NCBI RefSeq assembly: GCF_000377505.1
Contig: NZ_KB898208.1
Coordinates: 1-62,144 of the forward strand
Source: Paenibacillus massiliensis 2301065 = DSM 16942
Lineage (GTDB): Bacteria; Bacillota; Bacilli; Paenibacillales; Paenibacillaceae
Direction of reading: 5' to 3'
Length of the DNA stretch: 62,144 nucleotides
Part shown: positions 1 through 8,886 of the stretch, piece after piece
Position numbering within the stretch: the first letter of the stretch is position 1
How the letters are laid out: each line of letters begins with the position of its first letter
Made by a program: the position numbers and the translations under genes
The notes under the pieces: model-generated
Told to the model about the DNA's origin: nothing
Database searches by the model: none
Seen by the model: the letters and a program-made list of their open reading frames with translations, nothing else

Positions 1-98
1 GTAAGACCCCTTGAAGACGACGAGGTAGATAGGCTGGGGGTGGAAGTGCAGTAATGCATGGAGCTGACCAGTACTAATCGGTCGAGGGCTTATCCTAA
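1..98 (+). rRNA. 23S ribosomal RNA, 3' end (partial)
   Basis: The first bases match the conserved 3' terminus of bacterial 23S rRNA, including the ACTAATCGGTCGAGGGCTTA segment near 71-90. The gene starts outside the window. No 5S rRNA follows: the spacer (about 99-157) carries the TTTTCAGGGTGTAACACCTT-like sequence that usually precedes 5S in such operons, but it leads directly into tRNA-Ser. The exact 3' end is an estimate. Confidence 0.95.
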
Positions 99-157
99 AG
101 TAAAATGCAATGATTCGTTTCGGTTCCAGTTTTCAGGGTGTAACACCTTGGAATTAT

Positions 158-246
158 GGAGAGATACCCAAGTGGCTATAAGGGGACCCTCTGCTAAGGG
201 GTTAGACTGCGTAAGCGGTGCGAGGGTTCGAATCCCTCTCTCTCCG
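158..246 (+). tRNA. tRNA-Ser (GCT)
   Basis: Acceptor stem GGAGAGA pairs with TCTCTCC, with discriminator G at 246. The anticodon loop CTGCTAA gives GCT, and there is a long variable arm as expected for serine. The T arm is GAGGGTTCGAATCCCTC. CCA is not encoded. It is the first tRNA after the rRNA operon. Confidence 0.95.
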
Positions 247-284
247 TAGTAACATTTTTAAGGAGTACAAGCTTCATTTATTAT

Positions 285-358
285 GGCGGTGTAGCTCAGC
301 TGGCTAGAGCGTACGGTTCATACCCGTGAGGTCGGGGGTTCGATCCCCTCCGCCGCTA
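285..358 (+). tRNA. tRNA-Met (CAT)
   Basis: Acceptor GGCGGTG pairs with CGCCGCT and the discriminator is A at 358. The anticodon loop TTCATAC gives CAT. The acceptor and anticodon stems lack the initiator hallmarks, so this reads as elongator Met; a CAT anticodon modified for Ile cannot be excluded by eye. CCA is not encoded. Confidence 0.9.
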
Positions 359-368
359 TACATACCCA

Positions 369-444
369 GGAGGCTTAGCTCAGCTGGGAGAGCATCTGCC
401 TTACAAGCAGAGGGTCGGGGGTTCGATCCCCTCAGCCTCCACCA
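369..444 (+). tRNA. tRNA-Val (TAC)
   Basis: Acceptor GGAGGCT pairs with AGCCTCC. The anticodon is TAC and the CCA end is encoded (442-444). It lies 10 nt after tRNA-Met. Confidence 0.95.
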
Positions 445-449
445 TATGT

Positions 450-525
<76 letters not shown>

Positions 526-541
526 TTTATGAAATATGCGA

Positions 542-618
542 GGAACTGTGGTGTAGAGGCCTAACATGCCTGCCTGTCACGCAGGAGATCGCGGGTTCGA
601 ATCCCGTCAGTTCCGCCA
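542..618 (+). tRNA. tRNA-Asp (GTC)
   Basis: Acceptor GGAACTG pairs with CAGTTCC with discriminator G. The anticodon in GCCTGTCACGC is GTC, and CCA is encoded. Confidence 0.95.
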
Positions 619-659
619 TTTTCTTAAGCTTTACACTGTTTAGTATGACAGACACTGGT

Positions 660-697
660 AAAGTGGAAAGGGGTATCCCCTGTACACTTTATTTTTA
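660..697 (+). terminator. Hairpin inside the tRNA cluster, terminator-like
   Basis: AAAGTG (660-665) pairs with CACTTT (685-690) around an inner GGGG/CCCC stem, followed by ATTTTTATTTT. It lies in the longest gap of the cluster, between tRNA-Asp and tRNA-Phe, so it may separate two tRNA transcripts or act as a processing hairpin. Confidence 0.5.
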
Positions 698-718
698 TTT
701 TATAAGGATTTTTGATAT

Positions 719-791
<73 letters not shown>

Positions 792-800
792 CCTTAATCT

Positions 801-886
801 GGAGGATTAGCGAAGTGGCCAAACGCATCAGACTGTAAATCTGCTCCCTTACGGGTTCGGTGGTTCGAATCCATCATCCTCCACCA
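801..886 (+). tRNA. tRNA-Tyr (GTA)
   Basis: Acceptor GGAGGAT pairs with ATCCTCC. The anticodon in GACTGTAAATC is GTA, a long variable arm is present, and CCA is encoded. Confidence 0.95.
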
Positions 887-892
887 GAATTT

Positions 893-965
893 GAGCCATT
901 AGCTCAGTTGGTAGAGCACCTGACTTTTAATCAGGGTGTCGAAGGTTCGAGTCCTTCATGGCTCA
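893..965 (+). tRNA. tRNA-Lys (TTT)
   Basis: Acceptor GAGCCAT pairs with ATGGCTC. The anticodon in GACTTTTAATC is TTT. CCA is not encoded. It is the last gene of the cluster and is followed at once by a terminator. Confidence 0.95.
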
Positions 966-974
966 TTCATATAA

Positions 975-1003
975 GTCATCAACTTTACGTTGATGGCTTT
1001 TTT
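975..1003 (+). terminator. Rho-independent terminator of the rRNA/tRNA operon
   Basis: GTCATCAAC and GTTGATGGC form a stem with a short loop, followed by a run of T residues just after tRNA-Lys. Confidence 0.85.
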
Positions 1004-1062
1004 GTATTTTCATCGTGTGTGATAAAATATGAGATATACTCTACATAAAGCGGGGATTTGCT

Positions 1063-2166
1063 ATGAATCATACCGAGACGTTACAGCAGCTACAGCAGAT
1101 TACGGGTTTAACCTTTTCCATAGTTGAGCTTACGGAGGAGCACGAGCCTTGGTTACCACAGGTTAATCAGGAGCAGGGAAGGAGAGAATCCTTCATTTAT
1201 GAGCACCAGATTTTTTTCCCAAAGCGTGCTTCTGCTGGAGCCGAGCTTGCCTTTGTAATTGACGAGCAACAACTCTCACCGCGTGAGCGCAGGCTTGTGG
1301 ATGCTTGGCTGGATGGTGTTCCTGGGCATGGGGATGCCTCGGGAGATCTGGAGGATGACGAAGAGGGGCGCATGAGAAGACTGGGGCGGTGGGCTCTGGA
1401 GCAGTCGATATTGGATGAAGACCAACGTGTACCACATCAGTTAAGGCTAGATCAGCAGTTCCAGACAGCAATGGTACCACTGCTGCTAACAGGCGAGGGC
1501 TTGCATTCAGGGCAGGTGAACTATGCCTTGCTACAAAGATTTTTGAACTCTTATTTTGGTGGAGTGGTCATGCTCATCCCTTTGGAGGATCAGGAGTGGT
1601 TCATCTTGGCGGAGGAAGAACTCGTCGTAGGAGCCGAGGATGAACGTGACACAAACACGGCAGAGCAAATGGAAGAGGTGCTTACGGCCTTTGCCCTCGG
1701 GCTGTACGAGCTTGTTGCGAGCGAATGGGTAGGGGTGTTCCATATTGCAGTCGGCAAATCTATCACACCTTTGGTAGAACTACCAAGAACAGTGTCTTTG
1801 CTCAGAGAGACGATTCATCTGGGGCGTATCTTCCATGTAACAGAGCATATTCATCTTCCATGGGAGCTAAGCCTGGAGCGTATGATCTATAGTATCCCTG
1901 ATGAGCAACGCAAATTTTTCGTGAAGCATGCGGGCAACCAGTCAGCCATGTTCGAGGATGCAGAGACCCTCACGACACTGGAGACATTTTTTCAGATGGA
2001 TTGTAATGTCAGTGAGACGGCGAAGCGATTGTATGTGCACCGTAATACCCTCATCTATCGACTCGATAAGATCAAGCAAGAGACGGGACTTGATGTGCGT
2101 ACCTTTAATGATGCGGTTTTGGCCAGACTTATTCTGCTATTGTACAAAGTAACAAAAAGCAAATAG
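1063..2166 (+). CDS. PucR/CdaR-family transcriptional regulator
   Basis: This 367-residue cytosolic protein ends in a PucR-type helix-turn-helix. The part from about residue 310 (LETFFQMDCNVSETAKRL, then HRNTLIYRLDKI) is the diagnostic C-terminal DNA-binding domain of PucR/CdaR regulators. The N-terminal 300 residues are a weakly conserved sensor region with no metabolite-binding domain I can name. The start has a GGGGA ribosome site about 7 nt upstream. It lies alone between the tRNA terminator and the sugar ATPase gene 103 bp downstream, so that ATPase or a sugar system is a possible target. The effector is unknown. Confidence 0.8.
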   Translation: MNHTETLQQLQQITGLTFSIVELTEEHEPWLPQVNQEQGRRESFIYEHQIFFPKRASAGAELAFVIDEQQLSPRERRLVDAWLDGVPGHGDASGDLEDDEEGRMRRLGRWALEQSILDEDQRVPHQLRLDQQFQTAMVPLLLTGEGLHSGQVNYALLQRFLNSYFGGVVMLIPLEDQEWFILAEEELVVGAEDERDTNTAEQMEEVLTAFALGLYELVASEWVGVFHIAVGKSITPLVELPRTVSLLRETIHLGRIFHVTEHIHLPWELSLERMIYSIPDEQRKFFVKHAGNQSAMFEDAETLTTLETFFQMDCNVSETAKRLYVHRNTLIYRLDKIKQETGLDVRTFNDAVLARLILLLYKVTKSK

Positions 2167-2269
2167 CTTTTTTGTGCAGTTTGTGGATAGCCAGTTAGGC
2201 AGGGCTCGGGTAATATATGTATTAGGAAATGTATTCGATTTCATTACGAGAACTGAGGAGGCAAAACCC

Positions 2270-3391
2270 ATGGCTGGTGTACGTTTAGAGCATATTTTCA
2301 AAAAGTATCCGGGTTCCGATAAAGCGACTGTAGTTGATGTTAACTTGGACATTAAAGATAAAGAGTTCCTGGTATTGGTTGGTCCTTCGGGTTGTGGTAA
2401 ATCCACTACGCTGCGGATGATCGCAGGTCTGGAAGAAATCTCGGAAGGTAAGCTATACATCGGAGACCGTGTTGTAAATGATGTAGCTCCTAAAGATCGG
2501 GATATTGCGATGGTATTCCAATCCTATGCCCTGTACCCGCATATGAACGTATACCAAAACATGGCGTTTGGTCTGAAGCTCCGTAAAGTAAAGAAAGAAG
2601 AGATCGAAAGACGTGTTCGTGAAGCAGCAAAAATTCTCGACATTGAGCACTTGCTGGAGCGTAAGCCGAAGGCTCTCTCCGGTGGACAACGTCAGCGTGT
2701 AGCCTTGGGACGTGCGATCGTACGTGACCCTCAAGTCTTCTTGATGGATGAGCCGCTCTCCAACTTGGATGCCAAGCTGCGTGGTGCGATGCGTAATGAG
2801 ATCACTAAATTGGCAAAACGTCTGGAAACTACCGTTATCTACGTAACACATGACCAGACTGAAGCGATGACAATGGGTGACCGTATCGTAGTAATGTCCG
2901 AAGGAATCATTCAACAGGTGGATTCTCCAGATGACCTGTATAATAGTCCGAAGAATCTCTTCGTTGCCGGATTCATGGGTTCACCAACAATGAACTTCAT
3001 CAACGGTAAGCTGGTGGAAGTGAGTGGTAAGGTTCATTTCCAAGCTGAGAATCTGGACGTCGAAGTTCCTGAAGGCAGAGCACAGATCCTTAGATCCAAG
3101 GGTTATATTGGTAAAGAGGTTATCCTGGGTATTCGTCCAGAGGATATTCATGAAGAGCCTGTATTCCTGGAAGCTTCCCCGAATACAACCTTCAAGACTA
3201 CAGTAGATGCTACAGAGAACCTGGGTCACGAGACCCTGTTGTACCTGACAGGCGCAGGTCCTTCCACTGTCATTGCTCGTGTAGATGGTCGCTCTACTAC
3301 TCGTGAAGGAAGCAAGCCTACGTTGGCCTTTGATATGAACAAAGTCCATATCTTCGACAAAGAGTCCGAAGCCAACGTATTTCTAGCTTAA
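2270..3391 (+). CDS. msmX: Sugar ABC transporter ATP-binding protein, MsmX/UgpC type
   Basis: The 373-residue protein is an ABC ATPase that would energise one or more sugar importers at the inner face of the membrane. Walker A GPSGCGKST, Q-loop FQSYALYPH, signature LSGGQRQR and Walker B VFLMDEP are all intact, and a C-terminal OB-fold regulatory part (from about residue 240) is typical of the MalK/UgpC/MsmX group. The start at 2270 is chosen because GAGGAGG lies 8 nt upstream; the open frame extends further up without support. No permease or binding protein is adjacent, which fits MsmX, a shared ATPase serving several carbohydrate importers in Bacillus. Confidence 0.9.
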   Translation: MAGVRLEHIFKKYPGSDKATVVDVNLDIKDKEFLVLVGPSGCGKSTTLRMIAGLEEISEGKLYIGDRVVNDVAPKDRDIAMVFQSYALYPHMNVYQNMAFGLKLRKVKKEEIERRVREAAKILDIEHLLERKPKALSGGQRQRVALGRAIVRDPQVFLMDEPLSNLDAKLRGAMRNEITKLAKRLETTVIYVTHDQTEAMTMGDRIVVMSEGIIQQVDSPDDLYNSPKNLFVAGFMGSPTMNFINGKLVEVSGKVHFQAENLDVEVPEGRAQILRSKGYIGKEVILGIRPEDIHEEPVFLEASPNTTFKTTVDATENLGHETLLYLTGAGPSTVIARVDGRSTTREGSKPTLAFDMNKVHIFDKESEANVFLA

Positions 3392-3410
3392 TAGAGATAT
3401 GACAAAGGTT

Positions 3411-3447
3411 GAAGCTGCCGAGGTAACTCGGTGGCTTCTTGTTGTTA
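3411..3447 (+). terminator. Terminator after the sugar ATPase gene
   Basis: GAAGCTGCCGAG pairs with CTCGGTGGCTTC (12 bp, GTAA loop), followed by TTGTTGTTA. Confidence 0.75.
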
Positions 3448-3785
3448 TGTCAGTTATATCTTTATGCTAGTTATACTTTATGCTAGTCATAGCTTATGAA
3501 GCTCTGCATCACCTGCAATTGCATTTAACTGAAAATTCCTATACGATGGGTATGTATCATGGGGGAGTTATTACTACTCAGCTTACATAAGGCTCATTAG
3601 CTTGTTTATTTGGTTGATCTGTAGAAGAAGTAAGTGTTTTGTCTAATATCTGCTGAATTGCTATACGCTCGATGGTTACTCACAGTCTTTAGGTAATTCC
3701 AAATCTTGAGTATTGCAGCAGAGCTTGCTTGCAGGCTCTGTATGATAACATATCGGACCCGGCTGAGGTTGAAAGGAAGAGAAAC
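3448..3785. other. Intergenic region before hprK
   Basis: There is no gene. A short imperfect repetition of TATGCTAGT occurs around 3460-3490. An hprK promoter should lie here, but I could not pick a convincing -35/-10 pair. The AAAGGAAG ribosome site for hprK is near 3773-3780. Confidence 0.5.
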
Positions 3786-4724
3786 ATGCCCAAAAAAGTG
3801 AAAGTGAGCGAACTCGTACAGCAGTTTCATTTGGAAGTTATCTCTGGTGAACAGGGGTTGCGCAGACCAATTACGGTAGATGATTTGAATCGTCCAGGTC
3901 TGGAGATGGCCGGATATTTTGAATATCATCCACAGGAACGGGTGCAGCTCTTGGGTAGAACTGAGCTGGCGTTCTTTGCTATGCTCCCACCAGAGGAGCG
4001 AGTGGATCGGATGCAGCGTCTTTGTACAGAAGATACGCCGTGTATTGTAGTGACTAGAGAGCTAGAGGTGCCGCAGGAGCTGATTGATGCGAGTAGCAAG
4101 CATGACATTCCTGTGCTGCGCAGTAATATGGCCACCACAATCTTGTCCAGTAGAATCACCAATTTCCTGGAAGGGAAATTAGCGCCTACAGCTACCATTC
4201 ACGGTGTATTGTGTGATGTATACGGGGTAGGTATGCTTATTACCGGCGGAAGCGGCATCGGTAAGAGTGAGACAGCATTGGAGCTGGTGAAGCGTGGACA
4301 TCGTCTGGTCGCTGATGATGCGGTTGAGATTCGTCAGACCTCAGACTTTCAGCTGCATGGCAGTGCGCCTGAGCTCATCCGTCATTTGCTGGAGATTCGT
4401 GGGGTAGGTATCATCAATGTTATGACGTTATTCGGTGCAGGTGCTATTCGGAATCACAAGCGTATTACGCTTGTTGTTCGTCTTGAGGCATGGCAGCAGG
4501 ACAAACAATATGATCGACTTGGACTGGATGAAGAGACTACACGTATCATTGATACAGACGTGCCTCTAGTCACTATTCCGGTTAGACCCGGACGGAACCT
4601 TGCTGTTATCATTGAAGTAGCTGCAATGAACTATCGACTGAAGCAAATGGGCTATAATGCTGCATTGCAGTTCACTAACAAGCTGACAGCAACAATTGCT
4701 GAAGATATGGATGATATGGACTGA
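3786..4724 (+). CDS. hprK: HPr kinase/phosphorylase
   Basis: HprK/P phosphorylates and dephosphorylates Ser46 of HPr/Crh and so sets carbon catabolite repression. The 312-residue length is normal. Walker A GGSGIGKSE lies at 154-162, the catalytic-region IHG at 138-140, and the family signature LEIRGVGIINV at 202-212. The start at 3786 follows an AAAGGAAG site; the open frame upstream is not conserved-looking. It heads the hprK-lgt-ppaX-yvoF operon, the same order as in Bacillus. A Ser46-containing HPr-family substrate is encoded in this window at 25182. Confidence 0.95.
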   Translation: MPKKVKVSELVQQFHLEVISGEQGLRRPITVDDLNRPGLEMAGYFEYHPQERVQLLGRTELAFFAMLPPEERVDRMQRLCTEDTPCIVVTRELEVPQELIDASSKHDIPVLRSNMATTILSSRITNFLEGKLAPTATIHGVLCDVYGVGMLITGGSGIGKSETALELVKRGHRLVADDAVEIRQTSDFQLHGSAPELIRHLLEIRGVGIINVMTLFGAGAIRNHKRITLVVRLEAWQQDKQYDRLGLDEETTRIIDTDVPLVTIPVRPGRNLAVIIEVAAMNYRLKQMGYNAALQFTNKLTATIAEDMDDMD

Positions 4725-4783
4725 TTCTGAACAGGAGTTCAGGCTAAAGAAAACACTGGCATTCAGGGAGTGAGATAAATCAT

Positions 4784-5830
4784 ATGGCAACACTGTTAAT
4801 AGATCCGATCGCGTTCGCTATTGGACCGCTTAAGGTACACTGGTATGGTCTAATTCTTGGATGCGCGGCGCTGGTGGGGCTGCTGCTGTGTATTCGTGAG
4901 GGTAAGCGCTATGGCATTCCTCAGGATTTTTTCATGGATATGCTACTGCTGGGCGTACCTTCAGCCATCATTGGGGCCAGAATCTATTACGTGGCCTTCA
5001 AATGGGAAGATTATCGTGACAACCTGGTCGATGTCTTCAAAATCTGGAACGGCGGTATAGCCATCTACGGGGCTTTGATCGGTGCGATTATTTGCGGGGT
5101 CATTTACTTCCGCTACAAAGGCTACAACTTCTGGAGGATTGCGGATATCTGTGCACCAGGTCTACTCATTGGTCAGATGATCGGACGTTGGGGGAACTTC
5201 ATGAATCAGGAAGCCTATGGTGGACCTGTAGAGGAATCCTTCTTGCGTTCACAGCTTCATTTACCAGATTTCATTGTGAATCAAATGAATGTGAACGGCG
5301 TGTTCCATCACCCTGCCTTTTTGTACGAGTCCATCTGGAGCCTGATTGGAGTAGGCCTGCTTCTGCTGCTTCGCCGCCGCCCATTCGTGCGTGCTGGGGA
5401 GATATTTGCTGGCTATTTCATTTGGTACTCCATTGGTCGCTTTTTCATCGAGCGTCTGAGAACAGACAGTCTGGCTTTTCAGAGTCCAGAATGGCTAGCT
5501 TCCTTCGTAAATGGGCTGTGGGCCCCAATGACATGGTTTGGATTCGAGCCAGGCTATCTGGACCCAGCGTATGGAAATGTACGTATTTCGCAGCTCCTCG
5601 CTATTGTGCTCGTGCTGGCAGCCGTTATCTTCATTGTATATAGACGTAAAACGTATCCGAATCTGCCGCACTACAATGATCCGATTGTCTCTACCAAGGT
5701 TCAGCATGGACAAGATGGTGCTACAGCATCTGAGAAGGTGGATTCCGCGCAAGCGAATACCGCAGACCGCCATGCAGAGGAGGCATCGGAGGAGACAGAG
5801 GCACAGCCAAAGGAGCGCAATCATGATTAA
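4784..5830 (+). CDS. lgt: Prolipoprotein diacylglyceryl transferase
   Basis: Lgt transfers diacylglycerol from phosphatidylglycerol to the lipobox cysteine of prelipoproteins, the first lipoprotein maturation step. Seven hydrophobic segments are visible and the family signature GRWGNFMNQEAYGG lies at 134-147. The 348-residue protein is longer than typical because of a charged, Glu/Ala-rich C-terminal tail after about residue 295. Ribosome site GGGAGTGA precedes the ATG. Its last codons overlap the ppaX start by 8 nt. A likely substrate in this window is the peptide-binding lipoprotein at 41475. Confidence 0.95.
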   Translation: MATLLIDPIAFAIGPLKVHWYGLILGCAALVGLLLCIREGKRYGIPQDFFMDMLLLGVPSAIIGARIYYVAFKWEDYRDNLVDVFKIWNGGIAIYGALIGAIICGVIYFRYKGYNFWRIADICAPGLLIGQMIGRWGNFMNQEAYGGPVEESFLRSQLHLPDFIVNQMNVNGVFHHPAFLYESIWSLIGVGLLLLLRRRPFVRAGEIFAGYFIWYSIGRFFIERLRTDSLAFQSPEWLASFVNGLWAPMTWFGFEPGYLDPAYGNVRISQLLAIVLVLAAVIFIVYRRKTYPNLPHYNDPIVSTKVQHGQDGATASEKVDSAQANTADRHAEEASEETEAQPKERNHD

Positions 5831-6476
5831 CACAGTATTATTTGATTTGGACGGTACCATTATGGATACGAATGAGCTGATCATCAGCTCATTTCTCCAT
5901 ATTATGAAGGATCAAGGCTCGGCTACGCTGACACGGGAGCACATCATTCCGCATATGGGCGGTACCTTGGAGAACCAACTGCGCACCTTCACGGGCGCAG
6001 CGGATGTAGCTGACTATGTACGTCAATATCGGGCATATAACCTGCTGCATCATGACAATATGGTCAGGCCGTTCCCCCATGTGGAGGAGGTTATCAAGTC
6101 TCTGCATGAGATGGGTATACAGATGGGAGTAGTAACTACCAAGATTCGTCCATCTTCGTACCGGGTGCTTGATTTGTTTGGATTGACCTCTTATATGGGT
6201 ACTATTGTAACAGTGGATGATGTAGAGCATCCCAAGCCGCATGCCGAGCCTGTACTAAAAGCGGTCTCCGCATTGAATGCTGATCCTGCGCGCACGCTGA
6301 TGGTTGGAGATAGCTCGTTTGATATACAGGCGGCGCATGCTGCAGGTGTGCTATCGGCTGGAGTGGCTTGGTCCCTGAAGGGTGAGGAGACACTGCTGAG
6401 CTATAAGCCGCACTATATGCTGCATGATATGAGGGATCTGCTCAAGCTGGTTAAGCAAGGCTCTGAGGCGCTGTGA
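5823..6476 (+). CDS. ppaX: Pyrophosphatase PpaX (HAD family)
   Basis: PpaX hydrolyses the pyrophosphate released when HprK/P uses phosphate to dephosphorylate P-Ser-HPr. The 217-residue protein begins with the HAD nucleophile motif FDLDGT (Asp8, Asp10) and has the VGDSSFD metal-binding motif near residue 160. The ATG at 5823 overlaps the lgt end by 8 nt; the frame is open far upstream within lgt, but that part is a shadow. Position directly after hprK-lgt supports PpaX over a generic phosphoglycolate phosphatase. Confidence 0.92.
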   Translation: MINTVLFDLDGTIMDTNELIISSFLHIMKDQGSATLTREHIIPHMGGTLENQLRTFTGAADVADYVRQYRAYNLLHHDNMVRPFPHVEEVIKSLHEMGIQMGVVTTKIRPSSYRVLDLFGLTSYMGTIVTVDDVEHPKPHAEPVLKAVSALNADPARTLMVGDSSFDIQAAHAAGVLSAGVAWSLKGEETLLSYKPHYMLHDMRDLLKLVKQGSEAL

Positions 6477-6967
6477 GACGACTGGAACGTTATCCTGTTG
6501 AAGGCGCGAATGCACTATGGCAGATCTACAGAAGTGTAAGCCCCTGGAAGGGCGTCAAGAATTTCATATGCATTCAGGCAGCACGATATTGCCCAGTGCT
6601 TCCCCTTAAAAACTGGATATACCGCAGGCTGCTCGGCATGCAGATTGGTGAGCACACGGCCTTCGGGCTGATGGTCATGGTCGATGTTTTCTTTCCCGAG
6701 AAGATCAAGATCGGCACCAATAGCGTAATTGGGTACAACACGACCATTCTTGCCCACGAGTATTTGATTCAGGAGTACCGCCTTGGCGAGGTCATTATTG
6801 GCGATGGGGTGCTGGTTGGAGCGAATACAACCATTCTACCTGGTGTAACCATTGGGGATGGTGCAGTAGTAGCAGCTGGCTCCATTGTGCATAAGGACGT
6901 CCCGGCAGGAGCCTTTGTGGGGGGGAATCCTCTGCGGGAGCTGAAGCAGTCTGGGCCGCGTTCGTAG
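6473..6967 (+). CDS. yvoF: Hexapeptide-repeat acyltransferase YvoF
   Basis: This 164-residue protein has left-handed beta-helix hexapeptide repeats (for example IGDGVLVGANTTILPGVTIG region, 100-140) like maltose/galactoside O-acetyltransferases. It starts at a GTG overlapping the ppaX stop (GTGA), indicating translational coupling. Bacillus carries a homologous yvoF in the same operon. The acceptor is unknown. Confidence 0.85.
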   Translation: MRRLERYPVEGANALWQIYRSVSPWKGVKNFICIQAARYCPVLPLKNWIYRRLLGMQIGEHTAFGLMVMVDVFFPEKIKIGTNSVIGYNTTILAHEYLIQEYRLGEVIIGDGVLVGANTTILPGVTIGDGAVVAAGSIVHKDVPAGAFVGGNPLRELKQSGPRS

Positions 6968-7015
6968 TACATACCGATTCAGTGCAGATACTTGACAGAC
7001 GTGTAATGATCGAAC

Positions 7016-7047
7016 AAGGCCGGACAGCTTCAGTCGGGCCTTTTTTG
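7016..7047 (+). terminator. Terminator of the hprK operon
   Basis: AAGGCCGGAC pairs with GTCGGGCCTT (one mismatch) around a short loop, followed by six T residues. Confidence 0.85.
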
Positions 7048-7259
7048 TTGGTACATGGCAGGTGCGTCTTTATAACATTCAGCTTGCTCTCAGGGTGCAT
7101 TTGGTTGGTAGTCAGAATCAGCCTGTATACTAGCGAAGCACCGGTGAATGTGAAACAAGTTACATTGTGGTATATAGGTAACTATTGGGATATTAGTTGA
7201 TCTAACCTGGTGAATCGTCTAAGGTAATGGAGAGGCTTGTCTAAGAAGGAGGAATGATG

Positions 7260-8450
7260 ATGGCACGGCAGCAAAAGGAAAGGTTGCCGCAACTTGATAT
7301 ATTCCGAGCCCTGGCTATTCTCGGCGTGCTCCATGTTCATGCTACATCCTATGCAGCAGGCATACAGGCAATGGAATCACCTTATTACTGGATATTGAAT
7401 TTTGTGAATATCTTCTTTAAGTTCGGCACCCCTTCATTTATATTCTTGAGCAGCTTTGTGTTGTTCTACAATTATTATGATCGTCCGATTGACCGAGGGA
7501 TGATTGGCCGCTTTTACGGGAAGCGAATGAGCTATATTCTCCTCCCCTATTTCATCATCTCACTTGGCTATTTCGTATTGGCCCAGACCGTGAACGGAGA
7601 GTTGTATTTACCGATTACAGAGCAGTTGCAGTTTTTTCTGTACAGACTCCTGACAGGATCTAATTATACGCACTTATACTTTGTATTCATCAGTATTCAA
7701 TTCTACATTTTGTTCCCGTTCCTGTTGAAAATGTTCCAATCCTCGCGTTGGCTTGTTCGCTGGGCGATTCCCGTCGGACTTGTGTTGCAGTGGGCATTTA
7801 TCTTCATGAACAAATTTGAGTGGCAGATTGTGAATAAAGGAAGCTTGTCGATCTCCTATCTTGCTTATTATTTTATGGGTGCTTTTGTGGCGGTTTATTT
7901 TGATCGATTCAAAGTTTGGCTAAATTCTTCATGGTCTGAGCTATCTGCTACGCTTCGCTGGCGTACGATACTGCTGTGGGGAAGCTGGCTTACGGTGTCG
8001 ATTGTACACGTACTCTTGTGGCTGTATGCCCGCCGAGATGGAGTATGGGTGGATACGCTATGGTACGAGCTGCTGTGGAATGCACATACCATGCTATCGG
8101 CACTAGTCCTGCTGCATAGCGCCTTCAGGCTGTATGCGAGAGCAAATCAGGCTGTGGTGACCTTCCTGATTCGGATGGGAGAGGCATCCTTTGCAATCTA
8201 TCTGATCCATCCGTTGGTGCTGGCTGTATATCGCCGTTTCCGGTACCACATCCCGATTGATTCCTTTACCTATGTTGTATGGATCGCTGGGGGGCTGGTG
8301 GTTGCTCTCTTCCTTACCTGGCTGATGGTTGCCTTCGGCTTCCGCTATGTCCCATTCGTTAGAATTTTCCTGGGGAGTGTGCCCAGGTCCTATCTGCCAA
8401 CAGCAGGGAAGGACTCATCCAAGGTTCAGCCACGTCGAGCTAACATTTAG
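7260..8450 (+). CDS. Acyltransferase-3 family membrane protein
   Basis: This is an integral membrane O-acyltransferase of about 396 residues with about ten hydrophobic helices. The opening QLDIFRALAILGVLHVHA contains the RxxAxxxVxxxH-like motif of acyltransferase-3 proteins, which acylate cell-surface sugars. Three ATGs occur in a row (7254, 7257, 7260); the third is chosen because AGAAGGAGG ends at 7252, giving normal spacing. It stands alone between two terminators, so the acceptor cannot be inferred. Confidence 0.82.
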   Translation: MARQQKERLPQLDIFRALAILGVLHVHATSYAAGIQAMESPYYWILNFVNIFFKFGTPSFIFLSSFVLFYNYYDRPIDRGMIGRFYGKRMSYILLPYFIISLGYFVLAQTVNGELYLPITEQLQFFLYRLLTGSNYTHLYFVFISIQFYILFPFLLKMFQSSRWLVRWAIPVGLVLQWAFIFMNKFEWQIVNKGSLSISYLAYYFMGAFVAVYFDRFKVWLNSSWSELSATLRWRTILLWGSWLTVSIVHVLLWLYARRDGVWVDTLWYELLWNAHTMLSALVLLHSAFRLYARANQAVVTFLIRMGEASFAIYLIHPLVLAVYRRFRYHIPIDSFTYVVWIAGGLVVALFLTWLMVAFGFRYVPFVRIFLGSVPRSYLPTAGKDSSKVQPRRANI

Positions 8451-8886
8451 GAAACGCCCATTGAATCTTTAGATTGTTCGGCCATCTTTGGGCATTTGGG
8501 CCGTTTTCGTATGATCAGGTTAGCCAGCAATTGCTGGTTGACCTTTTTTGTGTATTTATTGCTATGATTCTCACTAGCTACGCAGACTATAGATAACATT
8601 GTAGATTAGAGATAACAATCGTATTTGTACCTTGCCGCTCTAAGGCTAGCCAAAGGTTCGCAATTGACTGAATAAGGGTATTCATGTTAATATAGCGAAA
8701 TATCGAACGCTTTAATTTGTTAGCACTTTACCATAGTGAAGTGATTTGCAGTAACAGGTACAATGTAGTCATGGATGTACATGTGACGATGAATATAAGT
8801 GTAATGCTGGTACTGTAGAAAAGAACAAAACTTTCTACAATGTTTCTATTAAACGATAACTGATCTTATAAATGGAGTGAATAAAT
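8451..8886. other. Intergenic region before the histidine operon
   Basis: It holds the terminator at 8517-8549, then about 330 bp without genes. I looked for a T-box leader (specifier stem plus AGGGTGGNACCGCG) and found none, so control of the operon is not visible. The hisZ ribosome site is the weak GGAGTGA near 8873. Confidence 0.5.
8517..8549 (+). terminator. Terminator after the acyltransferase gene
   Basis: AGGTTAGCCAGCA pairs with TGCTGGTTGACCT (two wobbles), followed by TTTTTT. Confidence 0.85.

Noticed and set aside
99..157. 5S rRNA gene in the first spacer
   Set aside because: Only about 60 bp are available and no 5S sequence is seen before tRNA-Ser.
58..249. 63-residue open frame over the 23S end and tRNA-Ser
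   Set aside because: It lies entirely within rRNA and tRNA sequence.
8550..8886. T-box or other riboswitch before the histidine operon
   Set aside because: The conserved T-box sequence and specifier structure are not present, and no terminator/antiterminator pair was found.
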